A stretch of DNA of 64,000 nucleotides. It comes from Atherix ibis. Taxonomy: Eukaryota > Arthropoda > Insecta > Diptera > Athericidae. The translations under genes were made by a program, and so were the position numbers. The notes beneath the pieces were generated by a model. It searched no databases and had not been told where the DNA came from. It saw only the letters and a list, made by a program, of their open reading frames with translations. Below, piece after piece: positions 22,015 through 32,599 of the stretch. The first letter of the stretch is position 1. Each line of letters begins with the position of its first letter. The stretch lies in assembly GCA_958298945.1 (NCBI GenBank), contig OY282608.1, positions 76,494,806-76,558,805 on the forward strand. Direction: 5' to 3'.

Positions 22015-24904
22015 GTTGGTTTCTTTGTTTGTTGGTTTGTTCGTTTGATGGCTTGTTGATTTGTTGGTTTGTTAGCTTGTTGGTTTGTTGGTTTGTTGGT
22101 TTGTTGGTTTGTTGGTTTGTTGGGTTGTTGGTTTGTTGGTTTGTTGGTTTGTTGGTTTGTTGGTTTGTTGGTTTGTTGGTTTGTTGGTTTGTTGGTTTGT
22201 TGGTTTGTTGGATTGTTGGTTTGTTGGTTTGTTGGTTTGTTGGTTTGTTGGTTTGTTGGTTTTTGGTTTGTAGGCTTGTTTGTTTGTTGGTTTGTTTGTT
22301 TGTTGGCTTGTTGGTTTGTTGGTTTGTTGGTTTTTTGGTTTGTTGGTTTGTTGGTTTATTTGTTTGTTGGTTTGTTGGTTTGTTGATTTGTTGGTTTGTT
22401 GGTTTGTTTGTTTGTTGGTTTGTTGGTTTGTTGGTTTGTTGGTTCGTTGGTTTGTTGGTTTGTTTGTATGTTGGTTTGTCAGTTTGTTGGCTTGTTGGTT
22501 TGTTGGCTTGTTGGTTTGTTGGCTTGTTGGCTTGTTGGCTTGTTGGTTTGTTCGTTTGTTGGTTTGTTGGTTTGTTGGTTTGTTGGTTTGTTGGTTTGTT
22601 GGTTTATTTTTTTGTTGGTTTCTTGGCTTGTGGGTTTGTTAGCTTGTTGGTTTGGTGGTTTGTTGGTTTGTTTGTTTGTTGGTTTTTTCGTTTGTTGGCT
22701 TGTTGGTTTGTTGGCTTGTTGGCATGTTGGTTTGTTGGTTTGTTGGTTTGTTGGTTTGTTGGTTTGTTGGTTTGTTGGTTTGTTGGTTTGTTGGTTTGTT
22801 GGTTTGTTGGTTTGTTGGTTTGTTGGTTTGTTGGTTTGTTGGTTTGTTGGTTTGTTGGTTTGTTGGTTTGTTGGTTTGTTGGTTTGTTGGTTTGTTGGTT
22901 TGTTGGTTTATTTGTTTGTTTGTTTGTTGGTTTGTTCGTTTTTTGGTTTGTTGGTATGTTGGTTTGTTGGCTTGTTGGCTTGTTGGTTGTTGGTTTGTTG
23001 GTTTGTTGGTTGGTTGGTTTGTTGGTTTGTTGGTTTGTTGGTTTGTTGGTTTGTTGGTTTGTTGGTTTGTTGGTTTGTTGGTTTGTTGGTTTGTTGGTTT
23101 GTTGGTTTGTTGGTTTGTTGGTTTGTTGGTTTGTTGGTTTGTTGGTTTGTTGGTTTGTTGGTTTGTTGGTTTGTTTGTTTGTTGGTTTGTTGGTTTGTTT
23201 GTTTGTTGGTTTGTTCGTTTGTTGGCTTGTTGGTTTGTTCGTTTGTTGGCTTGTTGGTTTGTTGGCTTGTTGGCTTGTTGGCATATTGGTTTCTTGGTTT
23301 GTTGGTTTGTTGGTTTGTTGGTTTGTTGGTTTGTTGGTTTGTTGATTTGTTGGTTTGTTTGTTTGTTGGTTTATTTGTTTGTTCGTTTGTTCGTTTGTTG
23401 GTTTGTTGGTTTGTTTGTTTGTTGGTTTGTTGGTTTGTTGGTTTATTTGCTTGTTCGTTTGTAGGCTTGTTGGTTTGTTGGCTTGTTGGTTTGTCCGTTT
23501 GATGGTTTGTTGGTTTGTTGTTTTGTTTGTTTGTTGGTTTGTTCGTTTGTTGGTTTTTTGGTTTGTTGGCTTGTTGGTTTGTTGGTTTGTTGGCTTGTTG
23601 GTTTGTTGGTTTGTTGGTTTGTTGGTTTGTTTGTTTGTTGGTTTGTTCGTTTGTTGGCGTGTTGGTTTATTGGTTAATTTGTTTGTTGGTTTGTTGGTTT
23701 GTTGGTTTATTTGTTTGTTGGTTTGTTGGTTTTTGTTGGTTTGTTGGTTTGTTTGTTTGTTGGTTTGTTAGTTTGTTAGTTTGTTTGTTTGTTGGCTTGT
23801 TGATTTGTTGGCTTGTTGGCATGTTGGTTTCTTGGTTTGTTGGTTTGTTGGTTTCTTGGTTTCTTGGTTTCTTAGTTTGTTGGTTTGTTGGTTTGTTGGT
23901 TTGTTGGTTTGTTGGTTTGTTGGTTTGTTGGTTTGTTGGTTTGTTGGTTTGTTGGTTTGTTGGTTTTTTGATTTGTTGGTTTGTTGGTTTGTTGGTTTAT
24001 ATGTTTGTTGGTTTGTTGATTTGTTGGTTTATTTGTTTGTTGGTTTGTCGGTTTGTTAGTTTGTTGGTTTGTTGGTTTGTTTGTTTGTTGGTTTGTTCGT
24101 TTGTTGGCTTGTTGGTTTCTTGGCTTGTTGGCATGTTGGTTTGTTGGTTTGTTGGTTTGTTGGTTTGTTGGTTTGTTGGTTTGTTGGTTTGTTGGTTTGT
24201 TGGTTTGTTGGTTTGTTGGTTTGTTTGTTTGTTGGTTTGTTCTTTTGTTTGCTTGTTGGTTTGTTCGTTTGTTGGCTTGTTGGTTTGTTGGCTTGTTGGC
24301 TTGTTGGTTTGTTGGTTTCTTTGTTTGTTCGTTTGATGGCTTGTTGGCTTGTTGGTTTGTTGGTTTGTTGGTTTGTTGGTTTGTTGGTTTGTTGGTTTGT
24401 TGGTTTGTTGGTTTGTTGGTTTGTTGGTTTGTTGGTTTTTTGGTTTGTTGGTTTGTTGGTTTGTTGGTTTGTTGGTTTGTTGGTTTGTTGGTTTGTTGGT
24501 TTGTTGGTTTGTTGGTTTGTTGGTTTGTTGGTTTGTTGGTTTATTGGTTTTTGGTTTGTAGGCTTGTTTGTTTGTTGGTTTGTTCGTTTGTTCGTTTGTT
24601 GGCTTGTTGGTTTGTTGGTTTGTTGGTTTGTTGGTTTTTTGGTTTGTTGGTTTGTTGGTTTATTTGTTTGTTGGTTTGTTGGTTTGTTGATTTGTTGGTT
24701 TGTTGGTTTGTTTGTTTATTGGTTTGTTGGCTTGTTGGTTTGTTGGTTTGTTGGTTTGTTGGTTTGTTGGTTTGTTGGCTTGTTGCCTTGTTGGCTTGTT
24801 GGCTTGTTGGTTTGTTGGTTTTTTGGTTTGTTGGTTTGTTGGTTTGTTGGCTTGTTGGCTTGTTGGTTTGTTGGTTTGTTGGTTTGTTGGTTTGTTGGTT
24901 TGTT
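22015..24904. repeat. D2, 2.9-kb higher-order unit
   Basis: Near-identical to D1, including TTTGTATG, GGTTGGTTGG, GGTTAATTTG and the TTTC run. Landmarks: -1 slips 22,258, 22,985 and 24,546, +2 slip 23,728, TTTATATG 23,997, TTGCCTTG 24,783. The slips sum to -1, in line with 3,015 being one short of a multiple of 8. D2 parts from D1 after about 24,900, where TTAGTTTG and TTTATTTG replace a perfect run. Confidence 0.9.
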
Positions 24905-27900
24905 AGTTTGTTGGTTTGTTGGTTTATTTGTTTGTTGGTTTGTTGGCTTGTTGGTTTGTTAGCTTGTTGGTTTGTTGGTTTGTTGGTTTGTTTGTTTGTT
25001 GGTTTGTTCGTTTGTTGGCTTGTTGGTTTCTTGGCTTGTTGGCATTTTGGTTTGTTGGTTTGTTGGTTTGTTTGTTTGTTGGTTTGTTGGTTTGTTGGTT
25101 TGTTGATTTTTTGGTTTGTTGGTTTATTGGTTTGTTGGTTTGTTGGTTTGTTGGTTTGTTGGTTTGTTGGTTTGTTGGTTTGTTGGTTTGTTGTTTTATT
25201 TGTTTGTTTGTTTGTTGGTTTGTTGGTTTTTTGGTTTGTTGGTATGTTGGTTTGTTGGCTTGTTGGCTTTTTGGTTGTTGGTTTGTTGGTTTGTTGGTTT
25301 GTTGGTTTGTTGGTTTGTTGGTTTGTTGGTTTGTTGGTTTGTTGGTTTGTTCGTTTTTTGGCTTGTTGGTTTGTTCGTTTGTTGGCTTGTTGGTTTGTTG
25401 GCTTGTTGGCTTGTTGGCATATTGGTTTCTTGGTTTGTTGGTTTGTTGGTTTGTTGGTTTGTTGGTTTGTTGGTTTGTTGGTTTGTTGGTTTGTTGGTTT
25501 GTTGGTTTGTTGATTTGTTTGTTTGTTGGTTTGTTGGTTTATTTGTTTGTTCGTTTGTTGGTTTGTTGGTTTATTTGTTTGTTCGTTTGTTGGCTTGTTG
25601 GTTTGTTGGCTTGTTGGTTTGTTCGTTTGATGGTTTGTTGATTTGTTGGTTTGTTTGTTTGTTGGTTTGTTCGTTTGTTGGTTTTTTGGTTTGTTGGCTT
25701 GATGGTTTGTTGGTTTGTTGGCTTGTTGGTTTGTTGGTTTGTTGGTTTGTTGGTTTGTTGGTTTGTTGGTTTGTTGGTTTGTTGGTTTGTTGGTTTGTTG
25801 GTTTGTTGATTTGTTGGTTTGTTTGTTTGTTGGTTTGTTGGTTTGTTAGTTTGTTGGTTTGTTGGTTTCTTTGTTTGTTGGTTTGTTCGTTTGTTGGCTT
25901 GTTGGTTTGTTGGCTTGTTGGCATGTTGGTTTGTTGGTTTGTTGGTTTGTTGGTTTGTTGGTTTGTTGGTTTGTTGGTTTGTTCGTTTGTTGGCTTGTTG
26001 GTTTATTGGTTTGTTTGTTTGTTGGTTTGTTGGTTTGTTGGTTTATTTGTTTGTTGGTTTTTGTTGGTTTGTTGGTTTGTTTGTTTGTTGGTTTGTTGGT
26101 TTGTTAGTTTGTTGGTTTGTTGGTTTGTTGGTTTGTTTGTTTGTTGGCTTGTTGATTTGTTGGCTTGTTGGCTTGTTGGCATGTTGGTTTCTTGGTTTGT
26201 TGGTTTGTTGGTTTGTTGGTTTCTTGGTTTCTTGGTTTGTTGGTTTGTTGGTTTGTTGGTTTGTTGGTTTGTTGGTTTGTTGGTTTGTTGGTTTGTTGGT
26301 TTGTTGGTTTGTTGGTTTGTTGGTTTGTTGGTTTGTTGGTTTGTTGATTTTTTGGTTTGTTTGTTTGTTGGTTTGTTGGTTTGTTAGTTTGTTGGTTTGT
26401 TGGTTTGTTTGTTTGTTGGTTTGTTCGTTTGTTGGCTTGTTGGTTTGTTGGTTTGTTGGTTTGTTGGTTTGTTAGTTTGTTGGTTTGTTGGTTTGTTTGT
26501 TTGTTGGTTTGTTCGTTTGTTTGCTTGTTGGTTTGTTCGTTTGTTGGCTTGTTGGTTTGTTGGCTTTTTGGCTTGTTGGTTTGTTGGTTTCTTTGTTTGT
26601 TGGTTTGTTCGTTTGATGGCTTGTTGGTTTGTTGGTTTGTTGGCTTGTTGGTTTGTTGGTTTGTTGGTTTGTTGGTTTGTTGGTTTGTTGGCTTGTTGGT
26701 TTCTTGGCTTGTTGGCATGTTGGTTTGTTGGTTTGTTGGTTTGTTGGTTTGTTGGTTTGTTGGTTTATATGTTTGTTGGTTTGTTGATTTGTTGGTTTGT
26801 TTGTTTGTTGGTTTGTTGGTTTGTTAGTTTGTTGGTTTGTTGGTTTGTTTGTTTGTTGGTTTGTTCGTTTGTTGGCTTGTTGGTTTCTTGGCTTGTTGGC
26901 ATTTTGTTTTGTTGGTTTGTTGGTTTGTTGGTTTGTTGGTTTGTTGGTTTGTTGGTTTGTTGGTTTGTTGGTTTGTTTGTTTGTTGGTTTGTTCTTTTGT
27001 TTGCTTGTTGGTTTGTTCGTTTGTTGGCTTGTTGGTTTGTTGGCTTGTTGGCTTGTTGGTTTGTTGGTTTCTTTGTTTGTTCGTTTGATGGCTTGTTGGC
27101 TTGTTGGTTTGTTGGTTTGTAGGTTTGTTGGTTTGTTGGTTTGTTGGTTTGTTGGTTTGTTGGTTTGTTGGTTTGTTGGTTTGTTGGTTTGTTGGTTTTT
27201 TGGTTTGTTGGTTTGTTGGTTTGTTGGTTTGTTGGTTTGTTGGTTTGTTGGTTTGTTGGTTTGTTGGTTTGTTGGTTTATTGGTTTTTGGTTTGTAGGCT
27301 TGTTTGTTTGTTGGTTTGTTCGTTTGTTCGTTTGTTGGCTTGTTGGTTTGTTGGTTTGTTGGTTTGTTGGTTTTTTGGTTTGTTGGTTTGTTGGTTTATT
27401 TGTTTGTTGGTTTGTTGGTTTGTTGGTTTATTTGTTTGTTGGTTTGTTGGCTTGTTAGTTTGTTGGTTTGTTGGTTTATTTGTTTGTTGGTTTGTTGGCT
27501 TGTTGGTTTGTTAGCTTGTTGGTTTGTTGGTTTGTTGGTTTGTTTGTTTGTTGGTTTGTTCGTTTGTTGGCTTGTTGGTTTCTTGGCTTGTTGGCATTTT
27601 GGTTTGTTGGTTTGTTGGTTTGTTTGTTGGTTGGTTTGTTGGTTTGTTGGTTTGTTGGTTTTTTGGTTTGTTGGTTTGTTAGTTTGTTGGTTTGTTGGTT
27701 TATTTGTTTGTTGGTTTGTTGGCTTGTTGGTTTGTTAGCTTGTTGGTTTGTTGGTTTGTTGGTTTGTTTGTTTGTTGGTTTGTTCGTTTGTTGGCTTGTT
27801 GGTTTCTTGGCTTGTTGGCATTTTGGTTTGTTGGTTTGTTGGTTTGTTTGTTTGTTGGTTTGTTGGTTTGTTGGTTTGTTGGTTTTTTGGTTTGTTGTTT

Positions 27901-28133
27901 TGATGGTTTGTTGGTTTTTTGGTTTGTTGGTTTATTGGTTTGTTGGTTTGTTGGTTTGTTGGTTTGTTGGTTTGTTGGTTTTTTGGTTTGTTGGCTTGTT
28001 GGTTTGTTGGTTTGTTGGCTTGTTGGTTTGTTGGTTTTTTGGTTTGTTGGCATTTTGGTTTGTTGGTTTGTTGGTTTGTTTGTTTGTTGGTTTGTTGGTT
28101 TGTTGGTTTGTTGGTATGTTAGTTTGTTGGTTT
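24905..28133. repeat. S1, 3.2-kb higher-order unit
   Basis: A TTTATTTG, TTAGCTTG, TTTCTTGGC, GGCATTTTGG module (GGCATTTT at 25,041) starts S1, and the same module starts S2 (28,257, offset 3,216). Then follow TTGTTTTATTTG, the -1 slip GGTTGTT (25,273), GGCATATTGG, TTTGATGG (25,629), the +2 slip (26,056), a TTTC pair and TTTGATGGC (26,615). The last 1.3 kb (26,800-28,133) has no counterpart in S2. It is made of a D-type patch plus the 224-bp modules. Confidence 0.82.
26797..27390. repeat. D-type patch inside S1
   Basis: TTTCTTGGC, TTCTTTTG, TTTGCTTG, TTTCTTTG, TTTGATGGC, a long run and the -1 slip with GTAGGC (27,282) follow D1 (21,040-21,640) and D2 (24,055-24,650). It differs in GGCATTTTGTTTTG (26,899) where D has GGCATGTTGG. 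Confidence 0.8.
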
Positions 28134-28310
28134 GTTGGTTTATTTGTTTGTTGGTTTGTTGGCTTGTTGGTTTGTTAGCTTGTTGGTTTGTTGGTTTGTT
28201 GGTTTGTTTGTTTGTTGGTTTGTTCGTTTGTTGGCTTGTTGGTTTCTTGGCTTGTTGGCATTTTGGTTTGTTGGTTTGTTGGTTTGTTTGTTTGTTGGTT
28301 TGTTGGTTTG
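27468..28310. repeat. Tandem run of a ~224-bp module
   Basis: The module TTTATTTG, TTGGCTTG, TTAGCTTG, TTTGTTTG, TTCG, TTTCTTGGC, GGCATTTTGG recurs with GGCATTTT at 27,593, 27,817, 28,049 and 28,257 (spacings 224, 232, 208, all multiples of 8). The third copy has a different left half (GGTTTTTTGG variants). An outlying copy lies at 25,041. Confidence 0.85.
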
Positions 28311-29845
28311 TTGTTTTATTTGTTTGTTTATTTGTTGGTTTGTTGGTTTTTTGGTTTGTTGGTATATTGGTTTGTTGGCTTGTTGGCTTGTTGGTTGTTG
28401 GTTTGTTGGTTTGTTGGTTTGTTGGTTTGTTGGTTTGTTGGTTTATTGGTTTGTTGGTTTGTTGGTTTGTTGGTTTGTTGGTTTGTTGGTTTGTTGGTTT
28501 GTTGGTTTGTTGGTTTGTTGGTTTGTTGGTTTGTTTGTTTGTTGGTTTGTTCGTTTGTTGGCTTGTTGGTTTGTTCGTTTGTTGGCTTGTTGGTTTGTTG
28601 GTTTGTTGGTTGGTTGGTTTGTTGGTTTGTTGGTTTGTTGATTTGTTTGTTTGTTGGTTTGTTGGTTTATTTGTTTGTTCGTTTGTTGGTTTATTGGTTT
28701 GTTGGATTGTTTGTTTGTTGGTTTGTTGGTTTATTTGTTTGTTCGTTTGTTGGCTTGTTGGTTTGTTGGCTTGTTGGTTTGTTCGTTTGATGGTTTGTTG
28801 ATTTGTTGGTTTGTTTGTTTGTTGGTTTGTTCGTTTGTTGGTTTTTTGGTTTGTTGGCTTGTTGGTTTGTTGGTTTGTTGGCTTGTTGGTTTGTTGGTTT
28901 GTTGGTTTGTTGGTTTGTTGGTTTGTTGGTTTGTTGGTTTGTTGGTTTGTTGATTTGTTGGTTTGTTTGTTTGTTGGTTTGTTGGTTTGTTAGTTTGTTG
29001 GTTTGTTGGTTTGTTTGTTTGTTGGTTTGTTCGTTTGTTGGCTTGTTGGTTTGTTGGCTTGTTGGCATGTTGGTTTGTTGGTTTGTTGGCTTGTTGGTTT
29101 GTTGGTTTGTTGGTTTGTTGGTTTGTTGGTTTGTTCGTTTGTTGGCTTGTTGGTTTATTGGTTTGTTTGTTTGTTGGTTTGTTGGTTTGTTGGGTTATTT
29201 GTTTGTTGGTTTTTGTTGGTTTGTTGGTTTGTTTGTTTGTTGGTTTGTTGGTTTGTTAGTTTGTTGGTTTGTTGGTTTGTTGGTTTGTTTGTTTGTTGGC
29301 TTGTTGATTTGTTGGCTTGTTGGCTTGTTGGCATGTTGGTTTCTTGGTTTGTTGGTTTGTTGGTTTGTTGGTTTCTTGGTTTGTTGGTTTGTTGGTTTGT
29401 TGGTTTGTTGGTTTGTTGGTTTGTTGGTTTGTTGGTTTGTTGGTTTGTTGGTTTGTTGGTTTGTTGGTTTGTTGATTTGTTGGTTTGTTTGTTTGTTGGT
29501 TTGTTGGTTTGTTAGTTTGTTGGTTTGTTGGTTTGTTTGTTTGTTGGTTTGTTCGTTTTTTGGCTTGTTGGTTTGTTGGCTTGTTGGCATGTTGGTTTGT
29601 TGGTTTGTTGGTTTGTTAGTTTGTTAGTTTGTTGGTTTGTTGGTTTGTTGGTTTGTTTGTTTGTTGGTTTGTTCGTTTGTTTGCTTGTTGGTTTGTTCGT
29701 TTGTTGGCTTGTTGGCTTGTTGGCTTGTTGGTTTGTTGGTTTCTTTGTTTGTTGGTTTGTTCGTTTGATGGCTTGTTGGTTTGTTGGTTTGTTGGCTTGT
29801 TGGTTTGTTGGTTTGTTGGTTTGTTGGTTTGTTGGTTTGTTGGTG
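28134..29845. repeat. S2, truncated copy of S1
   Basis: Matches S1 at offsets 3,216 (28,257), 3,120 (28,393), 3,160 (28,789) and 3,152 (29,208 and 29,767), so indels are whole octamers. Private changes include GGATTG near 28,704 and GGGTTATTTG near 29,193. The match ends near 29,845 with GGTGTGTTGG. Confidence 0.83.
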
Positions 29846-30489
29846 TGTTGGTTTGTTGGTTTGTTGGTTTGTTGGTTTGTTGGTTTTTTGGTTTGTTGAT
29901 TTGTTGGTTTGTTGGTTTGTTGGTTTGTTGGTTTGTTGGTTTGTTGGTTTGTTGGTTTGTTGGTTTGTTGGTTTGTTGGTTTGTTGGTTTGTTGGTTTGT
30001 TGGTTTTTGGTTTGTAGGCTTGTTTGTTTGTTGGTTTGTTCGTTTGTTCGTTTGTTGGCTTGTTGGCTTGTTGGTTTGTTGGTTTTTTGGTTTGTTGGTT
30101 TGTTGGTTTATTTGTTTGTTGGTTTGTTGGTTTGTTGATTTGTTGGTTTGTTGGTTTGTTTGTTTGCTGGTTTGTTGGTTTGTTGGTTTGTTGGTTTGTT
30201 GGTTTGTTGGTTTGTTGGTTTGTTTGTGTGTTGGTTTGTCAGTTTGTTGGCTTGTTGGTTTGTTGGCTTGTTGCCTTGTTGGCTTGTTGGCTTGTTGGTT
30301 TGTTGGTTTGTTGGTTTGTTGGTTTGTTGGTTTGTTGGCTTGTTGGCTTGTTAGTTTGTTGGTTTGTTGGTTTGTTGGTTTGTTGGTTTGTTGGTTTATT
30401 TGTTTGTTGGTTTGTTGGGTTGTTGGTTTGTTAGCTTGTTGGTTTGTTGGTTTGTTGGTTTGTTGGTTTGTTGGTTTGTTTGTTTGTTG
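29846..30489. repeat. D-type right-end patch
   Basis: It carries the -1 slip with GTAGGC (30,002), two TTCG, TTTGCTGG, TTTGTGTG, TTTGTCAG and TTGCCTTG (30,271). This is the D order seen at 24,546-24,900 and, for TTTGTCAG, the C order. TTGCCTTG lies 5,488 bp after the D2 landmark. Confidence 0.75.
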
Positions 30490-32070
30490 GTTTGTTGTTT
30501 TATTTGTTTGTTTGTTTGTTGGTTTGTTGGTTTTTTGGTTTGTTGGTATGTTCGTTTGTTGGCTTGTTGGCTTGTTGGTTGTTGGTTTGTTGGTTTGTTG
30601 GTTTGTTGGTTTGTTGGTTTGTTGGTTTGTTGGTTTGTTGGTTTGTTTGTTTGTTGGTTTGTTGGTTTGTTGGTTTGTTGGTTTGTTGGTTTGTTGGTTT
30701 TTTGGTTTGTTGGTTTGTTTGTTTGTTGGTTTGTTCGTTTGTTGGCTTGTTGGTTTGTTCGTTTGTTGGCTTGTTGGTTTGTTGGCTTGTTGGCTTGTTG
30801 GCATATTGGTTTCTTGGTTTGTTGGTTTGTTGGTTTGTTGGTTTGTTGGTTTGTTGGTTTATTTGTTTGTTCGTTTGTTCGTTTGTTGGTTTGTTGGTTT
30901 GTTGGTTTGTTTGTTTGTTGGTTTGTTTGTTTATTTGTTTGTTCGTTTGTTGACTTGTTGGTTTGTTGGCTTGTTGGTTTGTTGGTTTGATGGTTTGTTG
31001 GTTTGTTGGTTTGTTTGTTTGTTGGTTTGTTCGTTTGTTGGTTTTTTGGTTTGTTGGTTTGTTGGTTTGTTGGTTTGTTGGCTTGTTGGTTTGTTGGTTT
31101 GTTGGTTTGTTGGTTCGTTGGTTTGTTGGTTTGTTGGTTTGTTTGTTTGTTGGTTTGTTCGTTTGTTGGCTTGTTGGTTTATTTGTTTGTTTGTTTGTTG
31201 GTTTGTTGGTTTGTTGATGTATTTGTTTGTTGGTTTTTTAGTTTTTGTTGGTTTGTTGTTTTGTTTGTTTGTTGGCTTGTTGGTTTGTTAGTTTGTTGGT
31301 TTGTTGGTTTGTTTGTTTGTTGGCTTGTTGATTTGTTGGCTTGTTGGCTTGTTGGCATGTTGGTCTCTTGGTTTGTTGGTTTGTTGGTTTCTTGGTTTGT
31401 TGGTTTGTTGGTTTGTTGGTTTGTTGGTTTGTCGGCTTGTTGGTTTGTTGGCTTGTTGGCATGTTGGTTTGTGGGTTTGTTGGTTTGTTGGTTTGTTAGT
31501 TTGTTGGTTTGTTGGTTTTTTGATTTGTTGGTTTGTTGGTTTGTTGGTTTATATGTTTGTTGGTTTGTTGATTTGTTGGTTTGTTGGTTTTTTGATTTGT
31601 TGGTTTGTTGGTTTCTTGGTTTATATGTTTGTTGGTTTGTTGATTTGTTGGTTTGTTTGTTTGTCGGTTTGTTGGTTTGTTGGCTTGTTGGCATGTTGGT
31701 TTGTTGGTTTGTTGGTTTGTTGGTTTGTTAGTTTGTTTGTTTGTTGGTTTGTTTGTTTTGTTGTTTGTTCGGTTGTTGGCTTGTTGGTTTGTTCGTTTGT
31801 TGGCTTGTTGGTTTGTTGGCTTGTTGGCATGTTGGTTTCTTGGTTTGTTGGTTTGTTAGTTTGTTGGTTTCTTGGTTTCTTGGTTTGTTGGTTTGTTGGT
31901 TTGTTGGTTTGTTGGTTTGTTGGTTTGTTGGTGTGTTGGTTTGTTGGTTTGTTGGTTTTTTGATTTGTTGGTTTGTTGGTTTGTTGGTTTATATGTTTGT
32001 TGGTTTGTTGATTTGTTGGTTTGTTTGTTTGTTGGTTTATTGGTTTGTTGGCTTGTTGGCATGTTGGTTT
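30490..32070. repeat. G1, block shared with 40,520-42,070
   Basis: TTGTTTTATTTG, GGTATGTTCG, the -1 slip GGTTGTT (30,577), GGCATATTGG (30,801), TTTGATGG, GGTTCGTTGG, TTTTTAGTTTTTGTTGG (a +2 slip on TTAG, 31,240), two TTTTTTGATTTG plus TTTATATG cassettes (31,549 and 31,621) and a third (31,989) all recur about 10.01-10.09 kb downstream. Private to this copy are an extra ~80 bp near 31,430-31,510 and TTGTTTGTTCGG near 31,760. Confidence 0.86.
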
Positions 32071-32599
32071 GTTGGTTTGTTGGCTTGTTGGTATGTTGGT
32101 TTGTTGGTTTGTTGGTTTGTTGGTTTGTTGGTTTGTTGGTTTGTTGGTTTGTTGGTTTGTTGGTTTGTTGGTTTGTTGGTTTGTTTGTATGTTAGTTTGT
32201 TGGTTTGTTAGTTTATTTTTTTGTTGGTTTGTTGGTTTATTTGTTTGTTGGTTTGTTGGTTTTTATTGGTTTGTTGGTTTGTTTGTTTGTTGGTTTGTTA
32301 GTTTGTTGGTTTGTTGGTTTGTTTGTTTGTTTGTTGGCTTGTTTGTTTGTTGGCTTGTTGGCTTGTGTGCATGTTGGTTTCTTGGTTTGTTGGTTTGTTG
32401 GTTTGTTGGTTTGTTGGTTTCTTGGTTTCTTGGTTTCTTGGTTTGTTGGTTTGTTGGTTTGTTGGTTTGTTGGTTTGTTGGTTTGTTGGTTTGTTGGTTT
32501 GTTGGTTTGTTGGTTTGTTGGTTTGTTGGTTTGTTGGTTTGTTGGTTTGTTGGTTTGTTGGTTTGTTGGTTTGTTGGTTTGTTGGTTTGTTGGTTTGTT
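32071..32599. repeat. +2-slip block linking G1 to E1
   Basis: GGTTTTTATT (32,258) is a +2 slip with one further change. It is followed by three TTTGTTTG in a row (a 4-bp phase shift), GTGTGCATG, a TTTC triplet and a perfect run of about 160 bp to 32,599. The same order occurs at 42,661-42,830. Confidence 0.72.

Noticed and set aside
29512..30804. ATG-started 430-codon open frame on the complementary strand.
   Set aside because: The ATG comes from GGCATATT, a module landmark, and similar ATG-started frames begin at many such landmarks. It is explained by the stop-free octamer.
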